NCBI GenBank assembly: GCA_020205615.1
Contig: CM035167.1
Coordinates: 135,856,568-135,920,567 of the forward strand
DNA: 64,000 nucleotides
Source of the DNA: Panax quinquefolius
Lineage: Eukaryota; Streptophyta; Magnoliopsida; Apiales; Araliaceae
Reading direction: 5' to 3'
A program made the position numbers and the translations under genes. Positions 49,245-59,911 of this stretch are shown one piece after another. A model generated the notes under the pieces. It did not search any database. It was not told the origin of the DNA and saw nothing but the letters and a program-made list of their open reading frames with translations. Numbering within the stretch: the stretch's first letter is position 1; each line of letters starts with the position of its first letter.

Positions 49245-49785
49245 AATTTCGTCCTCGAAATTGACGTACGTACCTGGTGTTTTGAAAAGGTGAGGATACC
49301 TCGCTTTCATTTCTGTTTCCAATTCCCAGGTCATTTCCTCTATAGCATGATTCCTCCACAATACTTTAACTTGTGGTATGACCTTTCTTGGCGTGGGACA
49401 TGCTCCTTCCTATCCAAGATCTTGATGGTACCTCCTCTCACGTTAAGTCTTGACTATCTCATCCGGTTCTAACTCTATAGCGTGATTCGGGTCTTTCACA
49501 TATTTACTGAAATGCGGATATGTGAAACACATTATGAACACGAGACATACTCGGAGGTAACGCGAGTCTATAGGCTACATTTCCTACTCGGTCAAGAATT
49601 TGAAATGGACCAATAAATCGTGGATTGAGCTTTCCTCTCTTCCCAAATCTTGTAACTCCCTTCCATGGAGCAACTCGCAACAACACATGATCCCCTATAC
49701 TAAATTCCACGTCCTTTCGATGAAGATCCGCATAACTCTTTTGTCGATCTTGTGCCGTTTGTATATGTTGTCGAATCATTTGGAT
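49245..49785 (-). pseudogene. Integrase C-terminal region with chromodomain-like tail
   Basis: On the minus strand an open stretch (49504-49779) reads QTAQDRQKSYADLHRKDVEF, GDHVLLRVAPWKGV, FGKRGKLNPRFIGPFQIL and YRLALPPSMSRVHNVFHIS, the GPY/F-containing end of Ty3/gypsy integrases. Beyond, in shifted frames, come YVKDPNHAIEL and VLWRNHAIEEMTWELETEM with KARYPHLF. The VLWRN....E.TWE pattern is the chromodomain-type end of Tekay/Del-like chromoviruses. Such tails direct integration to particular chromatin. Frame changes make it non-functional as read. Confidence 0.8.
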
Positions 49786-49980
49786 CTTTTCGGTGAGTCA
49801 TACGTCTTAACTTTCGGGTCCCAACAATGTTGCTTCACCCACCTCATCCCAACATATTGGAAGCGACACTTTCGTCCATATAATGCTTCAAATGGAGCCA
49901 CACCTATACTTGCACGATAAGCTTTGTTGTTGTAGGAGAATTCCACCAATGGTAAATACTTATCCCAAGCGCCCTTGAAG

Positions 49981-50560
49981 TCAGGACACGAGTCTTAATA
50001 GATCTTCAAGAGTTTGAATAGTCTCTCTCGATTGTCCGTCTGGTTTGGGGATGGTATGCGAACTAAATCGCAAATCCGTGCCCATAGCTTTTTGCAAGCT
50101 AACCCAAAATCTTGAAGTAAATCTTGGGTCACGATCCAAAACTATGGATCTTGGCATGCCATGCAACCTCACAATCTCATTCACGTACATACTAGCAAGG
50201 CGTTCAAGGAATAAGTCTCCGTGTCGGCAAGAAATAAGCGGAGACTTGGTTAATCTATCAACAATAACCCAAATAGCATTGATGCCTTGAGAAACCGTAG
50301 GAAGACCCGTAGAACGAAATCCATGGTAATGTGTTCCCACTTCCATTTCGGAATCTCAAGTGGTTGCAACGGACCCTTAGGTACTAGATGCTCCACCTTT
50401 ACACGTTGACAAGTTAAACACATTGAGATAAACTTTGCAATCTCTCTCTTCATATTGTTCCACCAAAATGTATGTTTGAAGATCACGATACATTTTAGTA
50501 CTTCCGAGATGGATTGCAAATGGTGTATTATGTTCCTCCATCATAATCTTGTACTTCAAA
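49981..50560 (-). pseudogene. Integrase zinc finger and catalytic core, frameshifted
   Basis: On the minus strand the N-terminal part shows HLGSTKMYRDLQ, WWNNMKREIAKF and CLTCQRVKVEH (HHCC-type zinc finger), then GPLQPLEIPKWKWEHITMDF. After a frame change the catalytic core follows: NAIWVIVDRLTKS (first Asp), RSIVLDRDPRFTSRFW (second Asp) and [17 protein letters not shown]. The last block is normally DGQSERTIQ, so the catalytic Glu is shifted by one residue here. The protein would insert element DNA into the genome. Confidence 0.82.
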
Positions 50561-51098
50561 TCGAGTCGTTAGGAACACAAAGTCTAGAGTGGACTCAAAG
50601 TATTCCTTTTCATCAATTCTCGCTTAGGAATAGCTCCTTCTTGTACTTTCTTCTTCATACGCATCGGCTCAAGCCGGTGGCTCGAGCAACCTTAACTTTT
50701 TCTATTAAAGTTGGCTCTGTGCGTATACTTGACATCATCGCACTCATTCCCAAGATATGATCTTCTACTCAACGCGCGTCACTACCACGTTTCGCTTTTC
50801 GGGATGGTATTGAATAGTGTGGTCGTAGTCTTTCAATAGCTCGAGCCAACGTCACGCCGCCGCGTGTTGAGTTCTTTTTGAGTGAAGAAATATTTAAGGC
50901 TTTTATGGTGCGAATATAACTCCACTTTCTCCCCATATAGATAGTGCCTCCAAATCTTTAAGCTTGAAAAACGATTGCTTGCCTTAACTCTAGATCGTAG
51001 TAGGATAATTCCTCTCATACTTTTTAAGTTGTCGCGAGGCATAGGCTATGACTTTCCCACGTTGCATGAGAACACATCCTAACCCTTTGCTCGAAGCA
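50561..51098 (-). pseudogene. RNase H region of pol, frameshifted
   Basis: On the minus strand, [21 protein letters not shown], spread over short frames, then YASRQLK and the shifted stretch ending at about 50833, and further on HTIQYHPEKRN-like sequence near 50800-50830, the block after RNase H. Several indels break the frame. RNase H would remove the RNA strand during reverse transcription. Confidence 0.65.
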
Positions 51099-51554
51099 TC
51101 ATTTGTAGATAACAAATCCATCCGAACCGGATGGTATTGTTAGAACAGTCTTAGAAATAAGTCTCCTCTTAAGCTCTTGGAAACTCTTCTCGTATTCTTC
51201 GCTCCAAACGAATTTTGTATCCTTCTGAATTAGCTGGGTTAATGGAGTAGCGATTCGAGAAAACCCTTCCACGAATCTCCGATAATAACCAGCTAGACCC
51301 AGAAAGCTACGTACTTCGGTCACCGACTTCGGTTGCTCCCAACTTTGTATTGCTTCAATCTTCTCCGGGTCCACGGATACTCCATGTTTTGACACCACGT
51401 GCCCAAGAAATGCTACTTCCTCAAGCCAGAACTCGCATTTCTTCAATTTGGCATATAGTTTGTTTTCACGAAGCCTTTGGAGTACCAGCTTCAAATGGTG
51501 CTCATGATCTTCACGACTTTTGGAATATATGAGGATGTCATCAATAAAGAAAAT
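51099..51554 (-). pseudogene. Reverse transcriptase, C-terminal half
   Basis: Open from 51554 leftwards: [12 protein letters not shown] holds the catalytic (Y/F)xDD motif, followed by [81 protein letters not shown], all standard Ty3/gypsy RT thumb/connection blocks. The fingers and most of the palm are missing: just before the IDD motif the sequence jumps to the first 33 bases of an LTR (51555-51587). Confidence 0.87.
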
Positions 51555-51587
51555 TAAATTTCATTATTAATAAGTTGGGGTCTTACA
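51555..51587 (-). mobile_element. 5' LTR start of the C element (33 bp left)
   Basis: The complement reads TGTAAGACCCCAACTTATTA, the LTR start. All the rest of the 5' LTR, gag, protease and the front of RT are deleted, so LTR start and RT are joined directly. Confidence 0.75.
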
Positions 51588-51788
51588 TATACCTTTTTAT
51601 GTAAGGTGTCGTTGACGACGACGTCTTCTGATTGGTATATATTTGTATCCAAACTCACATCATATGTGTTGTTGTATTTTGCACGATAATTGTTGTAATA
51701 AAGTTGTAGTTGTTTTCCGTATACCATATATATTTGGCGACTCGAGAATGGGTTGGATGGAATGGACCTATTTTGGGGGGTCGTTACA
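51588..51788 (+). mobile_element. Family B LTR (plus), end of split copy
   Basis: Continues the LTR at 43047-46619. It carries TTGGATGGAATGGACCTATT and ends GGTCGTTACA. Confidence 0.82.
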
Positions 51789-52991
51789 TTTTTACACTCG
51801 GTGAAAGAGAATTTCAACATCGGGGTTATAAAAATATTATATATGATAATAAAATCAATATAATCAATATATAGTTTTAATCTCCGAGTAATATTCATAA
51901 ATCAACTATAATTTGGTTAGAAAAAGAAACCAATTTTGTAGTGCGTAGTACCCGTGAATAAGAATAACTCGTGAATAGTAACTCATGAATATTAACTCAT
52001 GAATAGTAACCTAACACCAAAAAGGTAGAAATTCCACAATAAAATCCATACCAATATTTTGGTATAATGATATTGAAAGAATAACATTTCTTAAACTTAT
52101 AAACAATTTATTTTAATTGTTTACACTTTACTAAATAATGCATTTAATCATCATAAAATGCCAAACTTATAAGATTTCATCACCAATAACCAAAACCCTC
52201 ATCAAAAATCTGCATATACCACATATATGATTCCCAAGCCATAACTAGTCCATAACTCATTTATTCATAACTAGTCCATTTTTATGAAAAATACCAAATC
52301 AGTTCCAAAAATATTTCTTTTATGGGATTTAGCATAATCAATTCCAAAAATATTTTTTTTCTGGGATTTAGCAGAATATAGTCTCATATTGAACATATAT
52401 TTTTCTCAGAATTTTTAAAATTCATTTACTATTTTTTATATGTCCAAAATCGCCGAATATTTAGACATTTATCACAAATTGTACTTTTATCTAAAAATTT
52501 CGAAATTCACAGAATACACTGATATTATATAGATGTACTCCCAATAAAAATTTCATCAATTTTGGAGTTAACCACAAGGAGTTATAAGCTGTTACTTTTA
52601 AAATAGTCTTTTCCCGTAAAATTCATAACTCTTAATCTATACATCCAAAAATCACCATTTTTGGACACAATCAATAAAACTCATCAAAATATCATTTTAA
52701 ATTTTTCCAGAATTTTCTGAAGGTCGGAAGAAGTACGAACTGAAAAACATAATAACCTTTAAAATCCCTTACCTCAAAAGAGCAGTACTTCTGATTGGAA
52801 TATCGGATGAAAAACCAAAGGAAACTTCTACTAAATAGCAACTCTCAAAGTATCTAAATACTCTCAAAAATATGCTTAATAATATAGAGAGAAAGAAAAC
52901 TTGTTTCTGGTGTGATTTTTAATTTTAACATAAGCACCTATTTATAGGAAAATGCTAGAACACCAAAAGAGACTAAATAATAAATTAATAT
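51789..52991 (-). mobile_element. Family B LTR middle piece (minus, in inverted block)
   Basis: Follows the minus-strand B LTR over the part matching about 31330-32560, including ACTCATGAATAGTAAC repeats (51955-52012) and a TATA box (52939-52946). At 52991 it stops exactly at the LTR position where the plus-strand LTR at 38282-39452 also stops. Confidence 0.8.
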
Positions 52992-54206
52992 TGTAAGACC
53001 CCGAATTTTATGAAATAAAAGTATTCAATTTTTCTTATAATTACTATTTAGTAATGGTTAAATTGATAAAAGTTAAAGTTAAGGGTGATATATGATTTTT
53101 TTTTCAAAATACACAAGTGGTTATAAAATATTCATTGTTGTCGGGGAATATTCGTTTGGTCGTGGAATATTCTTTCTGTCCGAGAATATTCATACGACGG
53201 CGCAACCATTGGTGGGCCCCATAACAGAATAACTGTCGGATGAAGAAAATGACAAAATTAAGTTTTTATAAATAATCTGGCGTAATCGTTATCGTTAACA
53301 CTTTGTTGAAAATACGGTGGTTAAAATACATTAATACGCGTGTTTGCACAAGAATAATACGGTTTTTACACGTATTTTGAATTATTGATCCTTACATAAG
53401 AAAGGCACTACTCAATAATTGTTACGGTAATTCTTATTCAATATTTTATTTTATTGATTCAATAATTGTTGCGTTGATATTTTCTATTATTGTTGTTTGA
53501 TAATTATCACCGCACAATATTTCTCATTATCGGATCAATAATTCATATTATTTGAATAATATTATTAGATAGCATTATTGGCAATGTCTAGAAAGTTCAT
53601 CAAGGAGAGGTTTGGTCACCTAATTGAGCGCTTGAAGGAGAAATTCTTATTGGAAAGCCCCTCTTTCCTGTAAAGCTACCGATCATCATAATTGTGATTA
53701 CGTAATATTATTTGTGAATAATTAATTATTAATTTATATGATAAGGAAATATTTATTTGATGTGGATATAAATGATGGATCTATTTATGTGGTTATAAAT
53801 GAAGAAATTAATGTTGAGGTATTTTATCGGTATTATTTTAGCCGGAATGAAGGTATTAAAAATTAAACCCGGTGTTTTGAGATATATTGCGTGAGTTATA
53901 ATTTTTAATCAAACAGTTAGATCGTTTTAATTTTTGGATATGTTATACATATATAAGTTGAGTGTATGTCCACAAATTTTGAAGCGTTAAAATGAACGTA
54001 TGATTTGTTATGAATTTTAAGAGGTGAATGGTTCGAGAAATTATTGAAGTATCCGAATTTAGCATTTTGGTGGAAAATTCTAGAATTGAGTGGGCCCCAC
54101 TTGTGGTTGGTGAAGAAATGTGCTGAATTTTATTTCAAATGTGGTGGGTGGGAATAGTAGCGAGTAAAATTTATCGGAGTTGCAGTCAAGTCTGCTAAAA
54201 TTTTCC

Positions 54207-54214
54207 TATAAATA
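54207..54214 (+). promoter_or_regulatory. LTR TATA box (family B)
   Basis: TATAAATA after TTTTCC, followed by GAGGCTAAGTTAGAATT. Confidence 0.6.
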
Positions 54215-55106
54215 GAGGCTAAGTTAGAATTAAAAATCACACTGAAACAAGTTTTCTTTCTCTCTATATTATCAAACATATTTTTGAGAGTATTTAGATA
54301 CTTTGAGAGTTGCTATTTAGTAGAAGTTTCCTTCGGTTTTTCATTCGATATTCAATGGAAATCTTGCTTTTTGAGGTAAGGGATAGTAAGGGATAGTAAA
54401 GGGATTTTAAGGGTTATTATATTTTTCAGTTTGTACTTCTTCTGACCTTCAGAAAATTCTGGAAAAATTTGAAATGATATGTTGATGAGTTTTATTGATT
54501 GTGTCCAAAAATGGTGATTTTTGGATGTATATATTAAGAGTTATGAATTTTATGAGAAAAGACTATTTTAAAAGTAACCGCTTATAACTCCTTGTGGTTA
54601 ACTCCAAAATTGATAAAATTTTTATTGGGAGTACATCTATATAATATCAGTTTACTCTGTGAATTTTGGAATTTTTGGATAAAAGTAAAATTTATGATAA
54701 ATGTCTAAATATTCGGCGGTTTTGGCCATATGAAAAATAGTAAATGAATTTTAAAAATTCTAAGAAAAATATATGTTCAATATGGGACTATTTTTCATGA
54801 AAATAGACTAGTTATGAGTAAATAAATTAAATATGTTATGTGAAGTAAGAAAATTGGAAAATAGGATTTTCTTGAAGCTAGTTGTCTTTCACCCTTTTGC
54901 TTCACAATTCCTTTCGTGTAATAAGAGTGTAGGTTGGGTCGGCCCAGGGGTAACAAGGGAATAGAACGGTGGTCGCTAGCTGTGGAGTTCTCCCTAAATA
55001 GTATAGACAAGTGTGTTGTATACATCTTTTAGTAGTTATATTTGGTGAATCATATAGGGTGAGGCGAACCCAACGTTGGAAGGGTGTTTTGCCACTATCA
55101 TACAAG

Positions 55107-55457
55107 ATGTCTAATGACATACAACCTCGTGTCATCATAAGACAGGGTTGTGCTCATCCACTTGCTGAGTATATTTACGAGCACTACCTATATAATCTTG
55201 GTATTTGTTTGAAGTATAATTCTCATTTAGAGACAGTGGAGATAATGATATGTCAAGAAAAGACTCACCATTGGGAAGAATATGATAGTAATCTTCTCGT
55301 TTTTCTTTGGGGTCTATTGGGTCAACCAAGGATAATTCTGTGGTCATATGATATCTATCATAACCTAGACGCGTGGCCTCCCATGTACGAAGGTTTCCTT
55401 GAGCACTTCCCAAAGATTCTAATTTCTAAAACAGTTTTTGACTATACCTTTATGTAA
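55107..55457 (+). CDS. LTR-resident short ORF, longest copy (116 residues)
   Basis: From the ATG at 55107: MSNDIQPRVIIRQGC, EYIYEHYLYNLGICLKY, ICQEKTHHWEEYDSNLLVF, WGLLGQPRIILWSYDIYH, LDAWPPMYEGFLEHFPK. No known domain, signal peptide or membrane segment is evident; aromatic-rich. The ORF is about 0.9 kb downstream of the LTR TATA box, in what would be the transcript leader. The opposite strand is also open (55135-55413), reading YDRYHMTTELSLVDPIDPKE and YYHILPNGES. Whether either strand is translated is unknown. Confidence 0.4.
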   Translation: MSNDIQPRVIIRQGCAHPLAEYIYEHYLYNLGICLKYNSHLETVEIMICQEKTHHWEEYDSNLLVFLWGLLGQPRIILWSYDIYHNLDAWPPMYEGFLEHFPKILISKTVFDYTFM

Positions 55458-55652
55458 GATGTCATTGTGGCATGCTATCCAAGGTTGGGATGAGTGTCAC
55501 AGTTGGTATATATTTGTATCTAAACTCACAGCATATGTGTTGTTCTATTTTGTACGACAATTGTTGTAATAAAATTGTAGTTGTTTTCTGTACCATGTAT
55601 TTGGCGACTCAGAATGGGTTGGATGGAATGGACCTATTTTGGGGTTGTCACA

Positions 55653-55986
55653 TAATATTTCTTACTGGGCTAGTTGAGCTCACCCTTTTTTTCACTATTC
55701 TCTGTGAAATGAGAATTTAATTTGGACGAGTCGGGAAACGGAGTGATGGTCCTAGATGGTGCATTAATAGTCCTCACTATTCTGTGAAATAGTGTGATAA
55801 TAATTGTAATGAGGACTCCTTTTGAGTTTGTATACTCTCTAGTAGACAATATTTGTATTCAAACTCATAGTTTATGTTTTGTCATATTGTACACGACAGT
55901 TATATTATTAAGTTGTATTTGAATTCTATACCATGTATCTGGCGACTCAAGATGGGTGATGTATACCTAATTTTGGGGGCGTCACA
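55653..55986 (+). mobile_element. 3' LTR of nested A element, second piece
   Basis: Resumes the A LTR (GGGCTAGTTGAGCTCACCC...) and ends GGGGGCGTCACA. It is followed by ACCAG, the right copy of the A element's target duplication. Confidence 0.88.
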
Positions 55987-56687
55987 ACCAGTCAGTGCAT
56001 TCAGGAAGAGGGGCTTTCAATAAGGATTTCTCTCTTCTGGCGCAAGCAATTAGGTGACCAAACCTCTCCTTAGACAGAACTTTCTAGACATTGTCAATAA
56101 TGTTATCTAGTAATATTATTAAAATAATATGAATCATTGATCTGATAATGGGAAATGTTGTGTAGTGACAATTATTAAAACAACAATAATATAAAATATC
56201 AACGTAGCAATTATTGAATCAATAAAATAAAATATTGAACAGTAATTACTGTAACAATTATTGAGTAATGCCTTCTTACGTAAGAATGAATAATTCAAAA
56301 AATATTGTGCAATACCGTGTGCTACTGTGCAACAACGCATATAACTTTACTTTATCCACCGGGTATTTCAACAGTGTTAACGGTAACAACTACGCCGTTA
56401 TTTATAAATACTCAAATTTGTCGTTTTCTTCATCTGACAGTTATTCTGTTATGGGGCCCACAAAAGGCTGCGCCGTCGTATGAATATTCCCAGACAACAA
56501 GAATATTCCACGACCAAACGAATATTCCCCGACAACAATAAGTATTTTATAGTCACTTGCTTATTTTGAAAAAATTTCACATATCACCCTTAACTTTAAA
56601 CTTTTTATCAATTTAACCATTACTGAATAGTAATTATAAGAAAAATTGAATACTTTTATTTCATAAAATTCGGGGTCTTACAATTGT
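55987..56687 (-). mobile_element. Family B LTR (minus), right part of the split solo LTR
   Basis: Continues the LTR at 18473-21721 and ends CGGGGTCTTACA at 56682, followed by ATTGT (56683-56687). Near its end it holds three GAATATTC palindromes between about 56482 and 56530. Confidence 0.88.
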
Positions 56688-58672
56688 CTTCACATGTTAA
56701 GCTTTGATTTTAATTCCTTGTTTGGATTCTGGTGAGTATGTTTGTCTTTATGACATTAATTTGTAAGATCTATATTTGTTTAATTTTATGGGCAAATACA
56801 TGTTCAAATTGATCTGTTTTGGGTGTTTCTCTTTGATGGATGGATTCAAAAACCTATATCTCTTGAATTTTATGGTTTCTATTTCTTTGCAGGTAATTCA
56901 AATTCCTACTTACTTTGCTTTGTACACATACGCTTAAACCTCATTTCAAGAACCATTTGAAAAGATCTATCTCCTCTGAAGAATATACAATCTATAATCT
57001 ACAATCTTTTCTAATGAAAAATGTGGAACCTTTCCATATTTTCCTGGATTTTGTTTTGAATTTGAGGCAAAAATTAAAATCTCTTTGATATGTTGATTGA
57101 TGGGGTTGCCCTTCACTACACCATCTGTGACGGCTTAGCAAAAACGAGGCAGCTTGGAATATATTATGTCGATTGACGATTTGGTTGTGGTGGTGGAGGA
57201 GGAGGAGAATGTGGTGGTGGGTTTGGTTGATGTGGCAAAGAATGAGCGATCTCGACCATCGCGAGTAAACTTCAATCCTCATCCATTTTCTTGCTCTGTT
57301 TTTAGAAGAGAGAGGAAAGTAGACAAAAGAGGAAGCTGTCACGTGTCAGCCACATCAGATAGACTTTACCATGTTTGTCTAGTTAGCGATGTTAATTAGG
57401 AGGACAACAACTGAGTTTAAATTTGTAATGTTTGAGAGTACTTTTAAAAAAAAATTAATTTAAAGTGTAAGTAGAATATCGGGATAAACATCAAGAATAT
57501 TTTTGAACTTTTATCCAATATATATATCTTAAAAAATTTATAGAACCTATGCACATTAGAATAGATCTGAAATTAAAATTATTACAAGTCATACATATGT
57601 TTGTATCAATGATTTGTCATCTAAGTTATATTCATTCAAAAAAAGTGATAATAGATTAAATTGAGACAATAGAATAATGAACGTCTTTAAGTATAATGAG
57701 TGGAAAGAGCTAGGCAAAATGTAAATTTTAGTAACAATTAATAATATTCAAAATGTAATTCGAGATTTAAGACGTTACATACAAAATAAAAATAATCCAC
57801 AAAATATAATTAATTACTTGAAAAAAATTTAAGCTCGAAAGTGCGAGTAAAATGTTTATGTCAAACCAAACTGAGCGTATGATGATAAATTGTGTAAATG
57901 AATAAAGTCAAATTGAATATTGAGTTGTTCAAATTTGTTTCACAAAATTTATCGAATATAAAATAAAGTTTGATTAAGACTTATTTAACTATCGAATTTA
58001 GCACGATCTCGAATTGAATTTAAAGAGCTTGAATTTTTCGAACGAATATAATTTGAGTATCAATAAAAAATTACTATAATTTAAATAAATTCATATAATT
58101 TATTAAATTTTAAAATTTATTTTTATTTAAATTATTTATATTTCAAATTAAATTTTTAATTAAACTAATCGAATTCGAACGGTTTTCTCGTCTAACACGA
58201 TATACACAAACTGAGCGGAAGGACAATAGAGGTTGAATTGCCAACCATGCAGATAGAAATTAAGAGTATCTAACTCTATTATTCGGTGCACGTGACCTGC
58301 TGTCCTGAATCAATGTCACATTCTGTGTAGCTAGGTTAGGCTATGACCAGTAGTATTCTCAGAATTACAGCCCTAGTATTTTGTTAGATTTAGACCGCAC
58401 GTGCACCTCTGACATACTCCTCTGGGTGGCAGGGATGTCACGTCGAAATTTGTGCCTATTTGTAAGTGTCAAGAGCATGTCAGTTCACATGTGTGAGTCA
58501 GTCCTCGTGTCTTATGGGGTTGACTGTCAGTTTTACTTTTGACATCATTCCCCGTCATCATCTGATTGGAATGGAAGCAACTGCCCCTCAAATTCCATTA
58601 AGTTGGACTCTCCATTTTCTTTTTTAATCCTCTTATATATATATTGAAAATTTTCAGTCGATTTATAAATAT
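56688..58672. other. Intergenic DNA right of the LTR nest
   Basis: Originally continuous with 18026-18467. No convincing gene. A short open stretch at 57154-57399 (VVVVEEEENVVVGLVDVAK...) lacks recognisable features. CACTACACCATCTGTGACGG at about 57114 vaguely resembles a CACTA-type terminus. 57900-58200 contains repeated TCGAATT-type motifs typical of dispersed plant repeats. Confidence 0.4.
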
Positions 58673-59185
58673 AATAGATGTGGGGATAAGGTCCAAAAAT
58701 CATACGATATTTTTTTAATGTCTCTAGAATATTTTATTTTTTTTTTATCCAAAATACATTTTAACGTTACGGATAAAGGCCGATCAGATTTCTCGCTTAG
58801 TTGTGAGACATACGCCAACTAGACTAATATCCGTCTAAATTGCTTACGTGGCTGCCAACTAGACTAATATTTAATTAAAAAATATTAAATAATAATTAAA
58901 AAAATATTAAAATACTAATTAAAAAAATACTAAAATACTAAAAAAATCAAATTTTAAAAATAATAAAATTTAAATTATTTTGTTAATTAAAAAAATACTA
59001 AAATACTAAAATTATTTTACTAAATATTAGTATTATATATTTTTTACATATTTACATCATATACTAAGAATACTAATTAAAAAAAATAAAATATTAATTA
59101 AAAAAAATACTAAAAGGATTACCGCCCCCAATTCGTTCCTCTTTCCTCTCGAAATTACCTCCTTCCTCCAATTCGTTCCCCGCGG

Positions 59186-59235
59186 TGGAAGGCTACGGAC
59201 TGGCATCTGCATTTTGGGAATCATTTCAAGCAGCC
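59186..59235 (+). pseudogene. Captured exon fragment (unidentified gene)
   Basis: Reads VEGYGLASAFWESFQAAVV then DPK and meets AAAAAG|GTAGGT, a good splice donor. Source gene not identified. Confidence 0.4.
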
Positions 59236-59278
59236 GTGGTTGACCCAAAAAGGTAGGTGTGGGAAACTTCTGTTCGAA

Positions 59279-59470
59279 TGAAAAGAGAGAAAAGGAGCAG
59301 CAGTCTTGCCGAATCCCTCAGCCGTCTCGCTGAATCCAAGATCGACACCGCTTCAGCCGTCCTTCACTCCCTCTCCTTCCTCCCTTGCGCAGCCCAACGC
59401 CGGCTCCGCCCCTGACAGCTCATCCTCTGCCTCGGTTCCTCTGACCACGCCGTGGACTATGCCCTCGCCG
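59279..59470 (+). pseudogene. Captured GC-rich gene fragment (unidentified)
   Basis: From an ATG at 59279: MKREKRSSSLAESLSRLAES followed by KIDTASAVLHSLSFLP, then a stop near 59415. An overlapping frame (59306-59566) is Pro/Ser-rich. GC content is far above the surroundings. Confidence 0.4.
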
Positions 59471-59792
59471 CTGACCTCGGTCTTCACCGGCTCGTTATCT
59501 ATGATTTCTTTTCAAATTGAGAGTATCTATGATTTTTTTTTGTTGGTTGCTGCTGGTAAGGTATAAAATATGAACACCAATCCTCAACCTAATATTTCTA
59601 TTGGAAGCTAATACTTGCTCTTTACTAGATTAGCCTCTGTTTTCCCTCTTTTTCCAAACACCAAAAAATGAAAAATCTAATGGGAAATACGTAGCATATG
59701 GTAATTAATTATGTGTGTTCTTAATACAGTTTCTTCCTACTTTACCTATGGCCTCAAATTCCTTTTTAATGCCTCAAATTCATTTGTAATTG

Positions 59793-59911
59793 ATCTGAAG
59801 GAGTTCAACGACTTCCACCGCTGGGGTCCCGACAGCGACAACAAGGATCTCCGCGACGCGTTCGACTTGTACGACCGAGACAAGAACGGCCTGATCTCGG
59901 CGAGTGAGTGA
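59793..59911 (+). pseudogene. Captured calmodulin-like (EF-hand) gene fragment
   Basis: Reads IDLKEFNDFHRW, DLRDAFDLYDRDKNGL and ISASE, then a stop at 59909. DRDKNGLISASE (59873-59908) is a complete 12-residue EF-hand calcium-binding loop with acidic residues at 1, 3 and 12, and the RDAFDLYD.DKNGLIS stretch is typical of plant calmodulin-like proteins such as the CML25/26/27 group. Only about a quarter of such a protein is present, so it is a fragment. Confidence 0.8.

Larger units (their letters stand above)
52992..55652 (+). mobile_element. Family B LTR (plus) with internal deletion
   Basis: From TGTAAGACCCCGAATTTTATG to GGGGTTGTCACA. GAATATTC palindromes at 53146-53153, 53165-53172 and 53184-53191; TATA box at 54207-54214. 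Compared with array copies, about 1.3 kb including the minisatellite is missing at about 54868. It contains the longest copy of the LTR-resident ORF. Followed by the target duplication TAATA. Confidence 0.87.

Noticed and set aside
49600..49920. Plus-strand open frame of about 106 residues
   Set aside because: It is the antisense of the integrase region, which has clear conserved motifs on the minus strand.
57154..57399. Possible 81-residue gene
   Set aside because: Low-complexity Val/Glu start, no recognisable domain, splice or promoter context; a minus-strand frame overlaps it.
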